DNA from: Zygnema circumcarinatum
Lineage: Eukaryota; Streptophyta; Zygnematophyceae; Zygnematales; Zygnemataceae
Direction of reading: 5' to 3'
Length of the DNA stretch: 56,146 nucleotides
Assembly (NCBI GenBank): GCA_037447605.1
Contig: CM074813.1
Location: forward strand, 3,124,398 to 3,180,543
Both the position numbers and the translations under genes were made by a program. The notes below the pieces were generated by a model that was not told the origin of the DNA, made no database searches, and saw only the letters and a program-made list of their open reading frames with translations. Below, piece after piece: positions 23,042 to 33,865 of the stretch. How positions within the stretch are numbered: the first letter of the stretch is position 1; each line of letters starts with the position of its first letter.

Positions 23042-25794
23042 TCAGTCCCCCTGCACGAAGCGCGCGAGCTGCATCTCCTGCTCCGCCATGGCCGCGAGCT
23101 CCGGGCGGCCGGCCCGCCTATACGCGCGCGAGAGCGTGCGGAAGGTCGTGGCGGTCGGCGCGACGCCCCGCGCCCTCATGCGCCGGAACATGCGCGTCAC
23201 GCCGTCCACGAGCCCGGCCATGCCGTACACGCTCATCATCGTCGTGTACGTCACCTGCCGGCACGCACACGCACACGCCATGCTTCAACACATGGCATCA
23301 CATACACATCACATCACATGGCATCACATGGCATCACATGGTATGACATGACATGAAGTTGCATGCCAATGACAGACATCCTGACTGATGTTATAAGGCA
23401 TGGCCTGATGGCATGGCGGCATGGTGGCATGAGGGATGACGTGACATAGCAGGACAAAAAGGGATGCTTCTACCATGCCAAGGCCTTAACAACCCTAGAT
23501 AGCTCACATTTCACATTTCACATTCTCGCCATTCATCTGAACCTACCACGTCTGCTCGCAGCCCTTCTTTTTCAAGAGACATGAAAAGCTTGATGGCTTC
23601 GTCAACTCTTGTAGCTCGCCCGTGGGCCAAAATCATCGCATTGAATGCGTGCAAGTCGGGGCGAATTCCTTTCGCCCTTACGTGGTTCCACAGCTTCACC
23701 GCTTCCTCATGCCGCCCCTCGCGACTGTGCAGAGCGATCATCGTTGTCACTGAATGCATGTCACGCGAAGATTGGCCGAGATTCGGCGATGAGACAGCTG
23801 GCAGCAAATGGTTGAAAGCTTCGGAAAGCTGTCCTGTCTTCATTAATGCAGTGGCCATTCTGTACACCAAGGCAGACGACAACAGTTAATAAAGAGAAGC
23901 AAGCAGAGCTATACTGAACAAACTCACTCTTTCATGTGACAATTTACGGTTTAACGGTAGAGAGTTGTGCCGCAACTCACCTGTTGTGCGTGGATAGATC
24001 CGGCACGAGGCCTTTTGCTTTCATCTCTTCGTGAATTTCAGCCACCTCGTCTGAGCGTCCTAGTTGGCTGTAAACCGCAATTAGGCGATTGAATGAAGCC
24101 ACGTCATTCAAAACTTCCGATGATCTCAACTCCTTGGCAACTTCCAATGCCTGCCCGGACCTGCCGGCATCCAGATAGATCTTCATCATGAGGCAATACG
24201 TTGCTGAATTTCTCCTCCCTTGCATTGTGCGATACAACTGGGAAGCTTTGAAAACTTTCGACCTGCCCGCTCTCCCATACACCTCCAGCATTGTGTTCCA
24301 TGTCATAGTATCTAAAGCTCCGTTCTTTTCCCTCACCTCCTTGAAAAACGCTTCCGCCTCCATTAACCTTCCCATTTTACCAAACATTTTTATAACAGAT
24401 GTCGCGATAACAGAATTGATTTTTTCCCCATTTTCTTCCATTTCTCTCAAAACACCCATTACCCCCTGTACATCCTTTTCCCTCCCGAGAGCCTCCACCA
24501 GCATCCCCCTCGCCACCATGTCCGCCTTCACACCCGCAGCCCTCATCTCAACCAAAGTTTCTTTGAGCTGCCCCGTTTCGCCTGCCCGAGCCCTCGCTGC
24601 CGCGAGAGCGCACCAAATTCTGACATCTGGCACGAACCCCATCGCCCTCATATCGTCCAAAGCTATGCTCGCCTCCTCCAACATCCTCCCCTGTATACAT
24701 GATCTAATCACTATGGAAAAAAGCTCACGGTCAGGTAAGAAAAAACTTTTTGGTTCCTCCCCTTCCTGCCCGATTGAGTCCTCCATGGGATGTTTCTGCT
24801 TCCACTTCCCTCTAAACTTTCTCGTCTCTTCAAAGGCGGCCCAAACATTTTCTCTTTCTGCCCGACCCGCCAACACTCTCAAATTTTGCTTAAAGGCAAT
24901 CAAAGAATCGAGGTCTTCTCGACGATCCAGATTCCGTTGAGATGACGTTGCCGCCTTGGTCTGATTGTCACGTGGCACTCCCTTAGAGGTCGAAAGCTCA
25001 TCGGAGGAAATAGTACTTTCTTCGACAGAGCCTCGCAGCTCTGAATCTCCATGATTTGTATCACAGCTAGTGCTATGAATTTCTGAATTGGTGCAGTCAT
25101 CATTAGCTAATATTCGGATCTGCTCTGGTTCGGAAAATTGTTGAATTCCTAGGCGGCTTGAAGAATCTCTCCCGCATTCGTCTGAATGAAATTTGGGCGA
25201 GTCCTTGTACAAAAGCAGTGATAATATCGCAGCGGGGTGGGAATTCGGAGTCACGGACATGCGTTTCCATGTTGCAGTTACAAGTTGATCTTCAGGAACG
25301 GTGAAATGAACGGATTTACTATCAGAGACGTCGCCTTTCTGTTTCGCAAAGAGCCCAACACGAAAAGGAGAAAATTACAGGATGTAAAATTCTTCAATTT
25401 CAAATTGAATAGAAAGACCTCATCCGTGCGCTCTAATCCTTAAGCCCCTCACATTTATCGCAGCACATGCGAAGCCCAAGATTCTAAGCCTCACGATGCA
25501 TGAGTTTCTAATCATAAAGTTAATTAATTTAAACCCTCAACCTGAATTCTTTAAAGAGACGGGAGCAGTCATACCCTGAACCTTCCACGCACATTTGATC
25601 CGCTCCCTGCCACCGCAAACTGCCCTCCAGAAGCGTCCATACAACTGCTCCGTCCCGGAGTTTTCCCCACCGCCATGGTCGCTCTCCGCCATGGATGCTC
25701 CGCCGAAGAAAGGCGCGGGAGGAAGGCGAGGTCCGCCGCGGCCATGGCTGCTCCTCTGCTTTCTCCTTCCAGGACAGGCATCAAGAGGCGACAT
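23042..25794 (-). CDS. P-class pentatricopeptide repeat protein (4 exons)
   Basis: Exons on the minus strand: 25794-25575, 25334-23981, 23859-23547, 23254-23042; phases close to 699 aa. From about residue 220 to the C terminus the protein is a near-continuous array of at least ten 35-residue PPR motifs. Examples are ASFNRLIAVYSQLGRSDEVA, HAFNAMILAHGRATRVDEAI and VTYTTMMSVYGMAGLVDGV. No DYW or SMR tail is present, so this is a P-class organellar RNA-binding protein, expected to act in plastid or mitochondrial RNA processing or translation. The N-terminal 60 residues are basic and Ser/Gly/Pro-rich, as in a transit peptide. The start at 25794 is the first ATG of that frame; a second Met about 34 residues later is possible. 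The RNA target cannot be inferred safely. Confidence 0.92.
23284..23356. repeat. CATCACATGG short tandem repeat in PPR intron
   Basis: A degenerate repeat of CATCACATGG and CATGACATG lies in the last intron of the PPR gene. It makes apparent plus-strand frames that are not genes. Confidence 0.8.
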
Positions 25795-27618
25795 AATGCT
25801 GACGTCACGCGGTCAAGGCCAACCAAGCCCACGGATTCCAGCTCAAAACTCCGTTTCGGTTTCTGGTTTGCAGTTTGCAGTTTGTAGATTGCAATTTGCA
25901 GTTTGGCGGGCGGTGATGCACCGCGCGGCAGTGATGATGTTGGTGCAGCGCTACATACGCGAGGGAGGGAGGGGGGAGGGGCCGTGCGGACGTGCGCGAT
26001 CAACGGCGGCGATGCGCGCTCGCGGTGGTTTGGGGGAGGAGGGGGGGTGCTGACCTCACGGGCGGGAGGGCGCGGTTGATTGAGTCGTCCCGAGGCAGAA
26101 GGCGGGCAGCGAGTCATCGGACGGCCGCCATCGCTTGCGAGGGCGCGTCGCCGTCTGGATGCGATCGAGCCTCCCCTCCCCTCCCCTGCCCCTCCCCGCA
26201 CGCGACTTCAGCGGCCGCGATGCGCCCACGCCCCCGCGGGATCCGGAGATGCACATGCGCAGGATCGACGGCGGCCCGGGCTGCGCCAACCGCCGAATCG
26301 CTCCAAAGATAAAAGGCGCGTCCCAGAATCTCGCCCGCCCAGTTGCACCACATTCCACCGACACCCCACCGACACTACCGACAACGAGCGGGCGGGCGAG
26401 AAAAAAGGCCTCCGGAAGTGGCCCATCCTGCTGACGCCACGTGTCCACTCCGCCCCCCCTCTCCCTCTGGCCGCCGTCACGCCACGCGGCGCGGCCTCGC
26501 TGGCTCCCGCCGCGTGGCAGGCCCGCCGACTGGCCCGCCACGTGGGCCGGCCACCGGACGCGCTGGTGCACGGGAGGGGGGGGCAGGAGGGACGCAGGGG
26601 CGGGCGGGAAAGGGAGAGGGAGAGGGAGGGGGAGAAGGGCGAGGGAGAGGGAGAGGAGGGAGAGGGAGAGGGAGAGGGAGAGGGAGAGGGACAGGGAGAG
26701 GGACGGAGAGTTAGAGGAGGTAGAGGGAGGAGGAGAGGGAGAGGGAGAGGGAGAGGGAGAGGGAGAGGGAGAGGGAGAGGGAGAGGGAGAGGGAGAGGGG
26801 AGGGAGAGGGAGAGGAGGGAGAGGGAGAGGGAGGAGGAGAGGGAGAGGGAGAGGGAGAGGGAGAGGGAGAGGGAGGAGGAGAGGGAGAGAGCCCCCGGAA
26901 GGGTTGCAGCTGCCTGCATTCGCCAAATGCAGATGAGCAGTTAGATTTGCGCCACGTGTCAGAATTTGTGTGATGCTATTGGGCGGTGTCGCCGGCTTTT
27001 CGGGAGCTGTGGGGCTGACAGTTGGCGGCAGGAGGCTGCAGCTTTGGACACGTGGCTCACAGTTGTTTGTTTTGCAGTCAAGTTTCGTTGGAGAATTTCG
27101 GAGCGTGGGAAAAGGTGGGCGACGTTTATTACTGTGAAAAAAGTACCTTGAGAATTCAAGCTGAAACTGATGACTTCTTGGCCCTTCACATGCTTCGGAC
27201 TCTCAGGGTTGTGAAGTTTTCAAGTTCTAAAGAATTCTGCAGACTCAGAATGCAGAAACTCGTTACTCCCTGAACTTGCTCCATGGCGCTTACCGTTCAG
27301 CGCAAGTAGGTCAAGCAATGAGATGTTCCGAGTTCGAGTTTCATTTTAATGGATGCCTCTCCGTCAATAAAGGCACATGATGACGATACATACCTTCAGT
27401 TACTAGGCAATCACACCGTCTTCTCTATTAATTTTGTTTATCTGAAAACCATACACACTAGAACTTGGAAGTTAATCATGAAGTACTGGAACTGAAGTCA
27501 TCATTGAAACCTCAGTATTGAATTCTAATACTTAACCTCTTAAACCCCGATATTGTCAGAATCTTCTCTGAAGAGAGCTGCAGCGAGAGCGACGATCCAG
27601 CAGCGCCCTTGTAGCGCG
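25795..27618. promoter_or_regulatory. Divergent promoter between PPR and CRY-DASH
   Basis: This 1.8-kb GC-rich region has four CACGTG G-boxes (26438-26443, 26539-26544, 26953-26958, 27049-27054), several as ACGTGGC or GCCACGTG. A TGACGTCA-like element lies at about 25799. It also contains the GGGAGA tract listed separately. The part from about 27100 to 27600 is AT-richer and shows no coding exon. Long open frames through the purine tract are repeat translations. Confidence 0.6.
26608..26890. repeat. GGGAGA purine tract
   Basis: Nearly 300 bp of tandem GGGAGA with interruptions to GGGAGGA or GGGACA, almost pure purine on the plus strand. Such mirror-symmetric polypurine tracts can adopt triplex or G-rich structures. 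It sits between two divergent start sites. Confidence 0.95.
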
Positions 27619-27831
27619 ATGGCCGATTCCAGCCGTCGATCTCGCGGGGCGGTGATCGTGTGGCTGCGGAACGACCTCCGCGTGCACGACAACGAGGCGC
27701 TGCTCCGCGCGTGGGAGGCCGCCAAGGGGACAGCGCCGCTGGTGCCCGTCTACTGCTTCGACCAGCGCCACTTTGACCTCACTTCAAACTTCAAATTTGC
27801 AAAAACTGGAGGTGCCCCTCCTCCTCCCCCC

Positions 27832-27876
<45 letters not shown>

Positions 27877-30800
27877 AACTCACAGGCGAGCGCGCGACAC
27901 ACAATGTTCCTACATCATTTTGGTTGGTTTCCTTCCCGTTCTACCTATCCTTCTCACCTTCACTCTCTCCCAAAGCCCATATTCCTACTCTGGTGAACCC
28001 TTCCCTGTTCCCTCCCAGTTCGCCTCCCTTCGTGTTCCCATTCTCGGGTCGCTCCGTCCCCGCAGAGCTGCGCGCCCAGTTCCTGGTGGAGGCCGTGCAG
28101 GACCTGCGGCGGCGGCTGCAGGCGGCGGGGGCGGACCTGCTCGTGCGGAGAGGCCTCCCCGAGGAGGAGCTCCCGCGGATCGCCGCAGCGCTCAACGCGT
28201 ACACGGTCGGTCGCCTGCCAATCTTGAAGCCGGAATGGAGGAGAAATGAAGAAATGAAGAATTTTAACTTCAATGTTTTTTCTCGTCGCCCAGTTTTATT
28301 TATTTATTTATTAAATACTTCAATGTCAGCTTCGAGGGTATGACGACTTCGCATGAAAATGGGGCATGTAACATTGACAAGGTAGTCATATGAGCTAACT
28401 CTCTCTCTTTCTTTCTCTCTCTCTCTCTCTCTGCACCCCCCTCTGGCAGGTGTTTGCACAGAAAGAGACCTGCGATGAAGAAACTCGTGTGGAAGCAGCC
28501 ATGGCAAAGGCGCTGCAGAAGGTGCAGAGCTGTACGGACAAGGAAGGAAAGCGGGCAGAAGTGGGATCGGCGGTGAAGTTGGAGCTCGTGTGGGGCAGCA
28601 CCATGTACCACATCGCCGACCTTCCCTTCCCCGCAGCGCAAGTGCCGGACGTGTACACACAGTTCCGGAAGGTCCGCTTGATAAGGATGCACAGCATGGG
28701 TCAAAAAAAGTTGAAGGTGTTTTGCGCTTTATGGATCGTTGGAGTATTTTGGGTCACTGCATTTTCAGGATATTTAAGGGCTTGCATGGTTTTTATGGCT
28801 TCTAGCTGCTTTTTCATGCTTCCAACTGAATCCACGCAGATGATATTTTCTTTTCCCCCTTCCCGTCATTGTTTTTTCAGTCCACCAACAGCGTGAATCT
28901 TTTTCTCAGGCAGTTGAAACGTCGTCCAAGGTGCGGAAGCCCCTGAGCATGCCCGCCAGTCTTGGACCCCTTCCAGAGAGCTTCCTGGAAGCTGCCGGTG
29001 GAAGAGGACAAATTCCATCGGTCCAGGACTTGGGGCTTCAGCCTCGTCGCCAGGTGGGATTGGCCCTATGCATGCAAAAACGTCCAATGATGAATCACTT
29101 TTTAAAGTTAGGACTTGCCACCGTTGCTTCTCTTAATTCTTATAAATGAAAACACGGGTGTCTTGCTTTCCAGGATCCACGTGGCGTGCTCCCGTTCGTG
29201 GGGGGCGAAACCGCAGCATTGGAGAGAGTTAATGAATATTTTTGGACCAAGGTAAACAAATTCAACTTTTTAAAAGAATTTGAAATCCAAAGCGCTGCAA
29301 CGGCCTGAGTGCCTTAAAACTTTATTAACTTGAAAGCATGGAAATTCCGAGGACGTTCATTTCCTATGTGCGAGAAGAAAGCTGACCGATGTGCCCGCGG
29401 AACGGAGCAGAATCTCTTATGCAAGTATAAGGAAACACGGAACGGAATGTTGGGAGCGGATTTTAGCACAAAATTCAGTCCATGGCTTGCAATTGGCTGC
29501 CTCTCTCCGCGCTTCATACACGCAGAGGTAAGCATTCTCGCTTTTTTTTTTTTAAACAGGTTTAGATTTAGACGCGAATGTTCTTTATCGAGGCAAGGCG
29601 TTTGTCTTCAATGAATCTTATAAAAGATTGCTACAAAAGCTCATGGGTTTATCGTTTCAAATATGACGGACTCTGGATCTGTGGGACATGTTCATGTTCT
29701 CGCTTTCTCTCCCTCACTTCCTCCCTTCCTCCGTTCCTCCTCCCTCACTCTCTCCCACTCTCTCCCTTTCTTCCCATTCATTTCTTTCCAGCATCTTTCT
29801 TCCCGCCTTCTTTCGCACTCTCTTCCTCTTCTCTTGTCTCACCCTGTTCCCCCCTCCCATTCTTGGTTCCTCTCTCACATCTCTCTCCCTCCTTTCCCCG
29901 CCCTTCCTCTCCTTCCCCGTATCTCCCCGCCCGCTCTCCCACACGAGATAGGATATGAGCAGAGAGCGCGGGGCCTGAGTGCAGGTGGCGCGCTACGAGA
30001 GGGAGCGCGTGGCCAACGAGTCCACCTACTGGTCGGTACTCAGGGCTGCCCATCGCCTCTCCCACTTTTTTTTGTTTCTCTCCCCCCCACCCTCCTTGCC
30101 TTTTTTTCTTTCTGCACATGTCAAAAATTTCTATGGTGGGCTGCCATTGCCACGTGACAGGCTGCTATTCGAGTTGATATGGAGAGACTATTTCCGGTTC
30201 CTCACAATCAAATGTGGAAACTCTCTTTTTCATCTCGGTGAGTTACGTTACTTCCTTTGTCAAGCTGGCTTCTCTCTCCCACTCGGTAACACGATTCCCT
30301 AACTCCCTAACTAGTCTTTAAACTCTAAAGCCGGTCAAGAGGGGTAGATCGCTTTGAAGGAAGATTTGTTGGAGCGGGAAAAGTGACATGTCTGATGCCT
30401 TTGTGCGAAGCTTCATAAGTGTGCAGGGGGGCCTCGACACGTACCCGGCAAGCAGGAGTGGAGCACCGATCGGCGGCTTTTTGAAGCTTGGAGGGACGGA
30501 CTCACTGGGTACGTCTCTCTTATCTCCTTTCACCTCTCTCCTCTCTACCTTGTCGTCTTTCCTCATTCTCTCGTGTCTCCTCGCCTCTCCTGTCACCTTG
30601 CCTCTCCTTTCACTCCTCCAACCCGTGCACTCCCTCACTCGCCTCTCTTTTTCCCTCTCTCCCACATGCAATGCTTCCGTAGATGGCAAAGCCGCCTCCT
30701 CCACTATTGTGTTACGTCTCCAAGCTGACCTTATTGATCTTACACCTTCACCCCCTAGTGCTCAATCGAGTAAGGATTGGGGCGTGCAGGTATCCTCTGG

Positions 30801-32127
30801 TCGATGCGAACATGCGGGAGCTGGCGAGCACCGGCTGGATGTCAAATCGGGGACGGCAGGTACACGCCAGCTCCTCTCGAAAAGGAAGAAAGGGGGAGAC
30901 AAAGCAAAACTTGTGATGTTTTGCTTTGTTATTCTTGTATTGTTCATGGAAACGCAACGCAAAGGAGGAAAACATGGAAGACTCGAAGCGCAGGCAGCAG
31001 GGAAAGATGGAGAAACAGGGGCGAAATTTGAAGTTTCGAGGATAGTCAGCCTTTTTTTTTTTTACCGCACTTCAGGAGTACATGAAGGATGTACTAATCA
31101 CCCATGAGCATAAATAGGCTTTTTTTTTCATGTTCAGAATCAACAGTGTCTTCCTTCCCTCGTCGCTTTACTTGTCTTTATTTCTTTTCTTAACGTCCAT
31201 TTTGTTTTGTTTGAAACTTATGGTGATGGCGCAGATCGTGTGCTCGTTCCTCGTGCGCGACCTGGGGCTCGACTGGCGGCTCGGCGGCGAGTGGTTCGAG
31301 AGCCTCCTCCTCGACTACGACCCCGCCTCCAACTACGGCAACTGGACCTACGGCGCAGGTACACGGGGCGCAGGGCTCAGGGCCAAGGGCTCAGCGGGGC
31401 GGGCTTTGGGGAACACAAGGGAGGGAGGGAGGGCTGAGGGGCGGACGGAGACGGGCGGGCGCAGGAGTGGGCATGGACCCTCGGGAAGATCGATATTTCA
31501 GCATCCCGAAACAGGTACAGCTGGCGCACTCTGGTTGGTTGAGGTTTGGGCCATGTGCTCCACGCGCGACGGATAGCAGGAAGAGAGGGCTGACGTGGCA
31601 TAGGGACCTCGGTCAAACTCTTACTTCGTTGTTGTCGGTACAATTAGATTATTATTATTCGCGTCATGCTACATGTTTGTGCTATTTTTAGGCTACATTA
31701 TGACTGTTGCAAATGGTGTTTTCCGTCTGTCGAGGGTCAGGCTCAAAGCTACGACGCGGACGGGGAATATGTGGCGCATTGGATCCCTGAGCTGAAGAAG
31801 CTTCCCCCGAAGCTGCGGCATTTCCCGCACTCGCTGTCTCCCTCGGAGAAGTCCCTCCATGGCTGGTCGCTGCAGGAGGGGTACCCGAGTCCGATAGTGC
31901 AGCTCAAGTTTGGGGCTCCTAAGGGGGGGGGAGGGGGAGGGCGCGGAGGATACAGCGGTGGCGGGAGAGGGGGAGGAGATAGAGGGAGAGGGCGAGGGAG
32001 ATGGAGTGCTAGCGGGAGAGTAGAGAGAGAAGGGGACGTGCAAGGAGAGTCGAGCGACGGTAGAGGGAATGGCGGGAGAGGTACACGGACATGGCGAGGT
32101 GGAGCGGGGCAGTCGGTCAAATTTTGA
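27619..32127 (+). CDS. CRY-DASH cryptochrome/photolyase (13 exons) with RGG tail
   Basis: A flavoprotein of the photolyase/cryptochrome family; CRY-DASH members repair cyclobutane dimers in single-stranded DNA and may signal blue light. Exons: 27619-27811, 28066-28205, 28450-28671, 28910-29053, 29174-29251, 29411-29527, 29985-30031, 30161-30237, 30427-30508, 30790-30859, 31235-31358, 31465-31514, 31741-32127; 576 aa. The N-terminal photolyase domain starts [22 protein letters not shown] motifs follow: [65 protein letters not shown] and [12 protein letters not shown]. The last about 65 residues are Gly/Arg-rich with RGG boxes, as in several DASH proteins. The ATG at 27619 is used because the upstream in-frame codon is TTG. 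No obvious transit peptide remains with this start. Confidence 0.96.
27829..27878. repeat. CT then CA microsatellite in CRY-DASH intron 1
   Basis: A (CT)n run passes directly into a (CA)n run in the first intron. Confidence 0.9.
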
Positions 32128-33865
32128 GATGTGTAAGTTCATTGTGTAACGGTTTTAGAAGCAGCGAGGCTGTGAACATATATATATGCATTGACGGCTG
32201 TGGGCGTGCCGTTGACCCGAGCAGTCGCGTCGCCTTGCCCTGCGCCGCCCGCGGGCCGCCTGCCTGGCTCAGCTCGCGTTCTCGCGTTCTCGCGTTCTCG
32301 AATTCTGCCGCGCGTCGCCCTCAACGGGCGGGCGGAGCCGCAAGATCTTGCAGACGGCCTGTCAGGATTCGGCCACGTCAGGGGCCCGCTGCGGGGGTAC
32401 GAACGTGCCACGTCAGCGAGCAGGCGAGGCCACGTGGCGCGGCGGCGACGAGGACAGGCGGAGGGCGCCCGCGTCCGGTCCGTTCCCTTCACCTCAGCGG
32501 CCATTCTTCTCGAGACGCCGCCCAACGCGACCGACTCGCAGCAATTGGGGAGGGGGTGCGCAGCAAACAATCGTACAATATTTGACGACCGTGTTTCAAA
32601 ATATCTACCTTTCGATGCGATCTGTGTGTGCAACTTCCAGCAATTCCCGAACTCTAAGTATGCAATTTTTTAGGCCGACTTCTCTCTTATCCTGCAAATT
32701 GCCTCGCAATCTTGCTCTGCAGTCGATTTATCACCCCCACTCTACAATTCTCCTCAAGCCTGAGATGCAGACCGCTCGCATCCTCCGCTCCCATCTGCTG
32801 CCATACTTCGTGAATCCTGCCTCGCCTGCTGCCACTCCAGAGCCGCACGCACGTCCGTACGCTGCTGCTCCTTCCGACGGTCCTTTCCTTCACCTTATGT
32901 TGGCCAAGACACCAAGTCCGTGTTCGTCCGCCCCTGCAGGCCGCCCTCCAGAGAGAGACGCCCCACCCCCAGCCCCGCCCAACCCACTCCCGGCCGACAG
33001 CCTCTTCCACGGCGCGCCTCTCGCACGCGCGAGATAGCTGCTGCTGACGCGTGCCTGCTTACACGCACACGTCATTGCGTCACAGTACGGTACGGTACGA
33101 TAGGGTAAGGCGCCGTACAGAGACCGGCTCCGTCCGTACACTTCCCATTCGGGCATCGCTCTCAACGCGAAACTGGGCGCATGGAAACTGCGCATCGGTA
33201 TCTCGCGGCCACGTGGCGGGCATCCTGCATTCCCTCGTCCACGTGGCATGCACTGAGTGGGCATGTGATGACGTGGCGGTCCACTCTGAACCCCCACTTC
33301 CCCCCCCCCCCCCCACTCCCCGGGGTGCGAATCGCGGGCGAGCAAATATGCCATCCGTTGACGGCCGGGCGGGCGGGCAGGCGGTCGGTTCGTGGCGGCG
33401 GCCGGCCCACGCGGCCCCCCCGGGCGGGGGGAGGGCGGGAGGGACGTGGCCAGGGCGGGGCCGCGCCCGCGAGGCGAGAAAGCCCGCCGGGCGACGCTGT
33501 GCGACGCGTGCGACAGCACTGAGGACCAATCCTCGGCCAGGCGGACGTCGCACACTCACCCGCCCACTGCAGGTTGTGGCCGCCGTACTGTGCGTCCGTC
33601 CGTCCGTTTGTCCGTCCGTTTGTCCCTCCGTCCGTCCGTCCGGCGCCGCCAGCCATGGCAGTGGCGGGCAGACAGAGCGCGGCGCGGCACTACAAGGGTG
33701 CGCCCCCGCCTGCCAGCGCCCGCAGCCGGATGACTCTGGCTCTGGCTCTGGCTCTGGCTCTGGCTGCCCGCCGACGGTATCTTTTACCTCTTTGTTCAGT
33801 GAAGCCTACTGGCGTGTCGAGTAGGGGAGATTCCAAAGTGACTCCTTTTGCGTGCAAGGCTTGCA
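32128..33865 (+). promoter_or_regulatory. Upstream region of the ferroportin gene, repeat-rich
   Basis: No coding exon is supported. The region is GC-rich, with an 8-bp CTCGCGTT repeat (32273-32300), a CCGT/TTGTC tandem array (33593-33642) and a CTGGCT hexamer run (33734-33766). G-boxes lie at 32431-32436, 33210-33215 and 33240-33245, and a GTACGGTACGGTACG cluster at about 33084-33100 with further GTAC motifs to 33140. The 3' UTR of CRY-DASH must lie at its left end. An upstream non-coding or N-terminal exon for the transporter cannot be excluded. Confidence 0.5.

Noticed and set aside
26056-26973. Long Ser/Leu-rich and Gly/Glu-rich open frames
   Set aside because: Translations of the GGGAGA tract on both strands; no family signature.
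27553-27618. Upstream extension of CRY-DASH
   Set aside because: It begins with TTG, not ATG; the first ATG in frame is at 27619.
32348-33037. Open frame between CRY-DASH and ferroportin
   Set aside because: GC-rich promoter sequence; composition differs from real exons and no motif was found.
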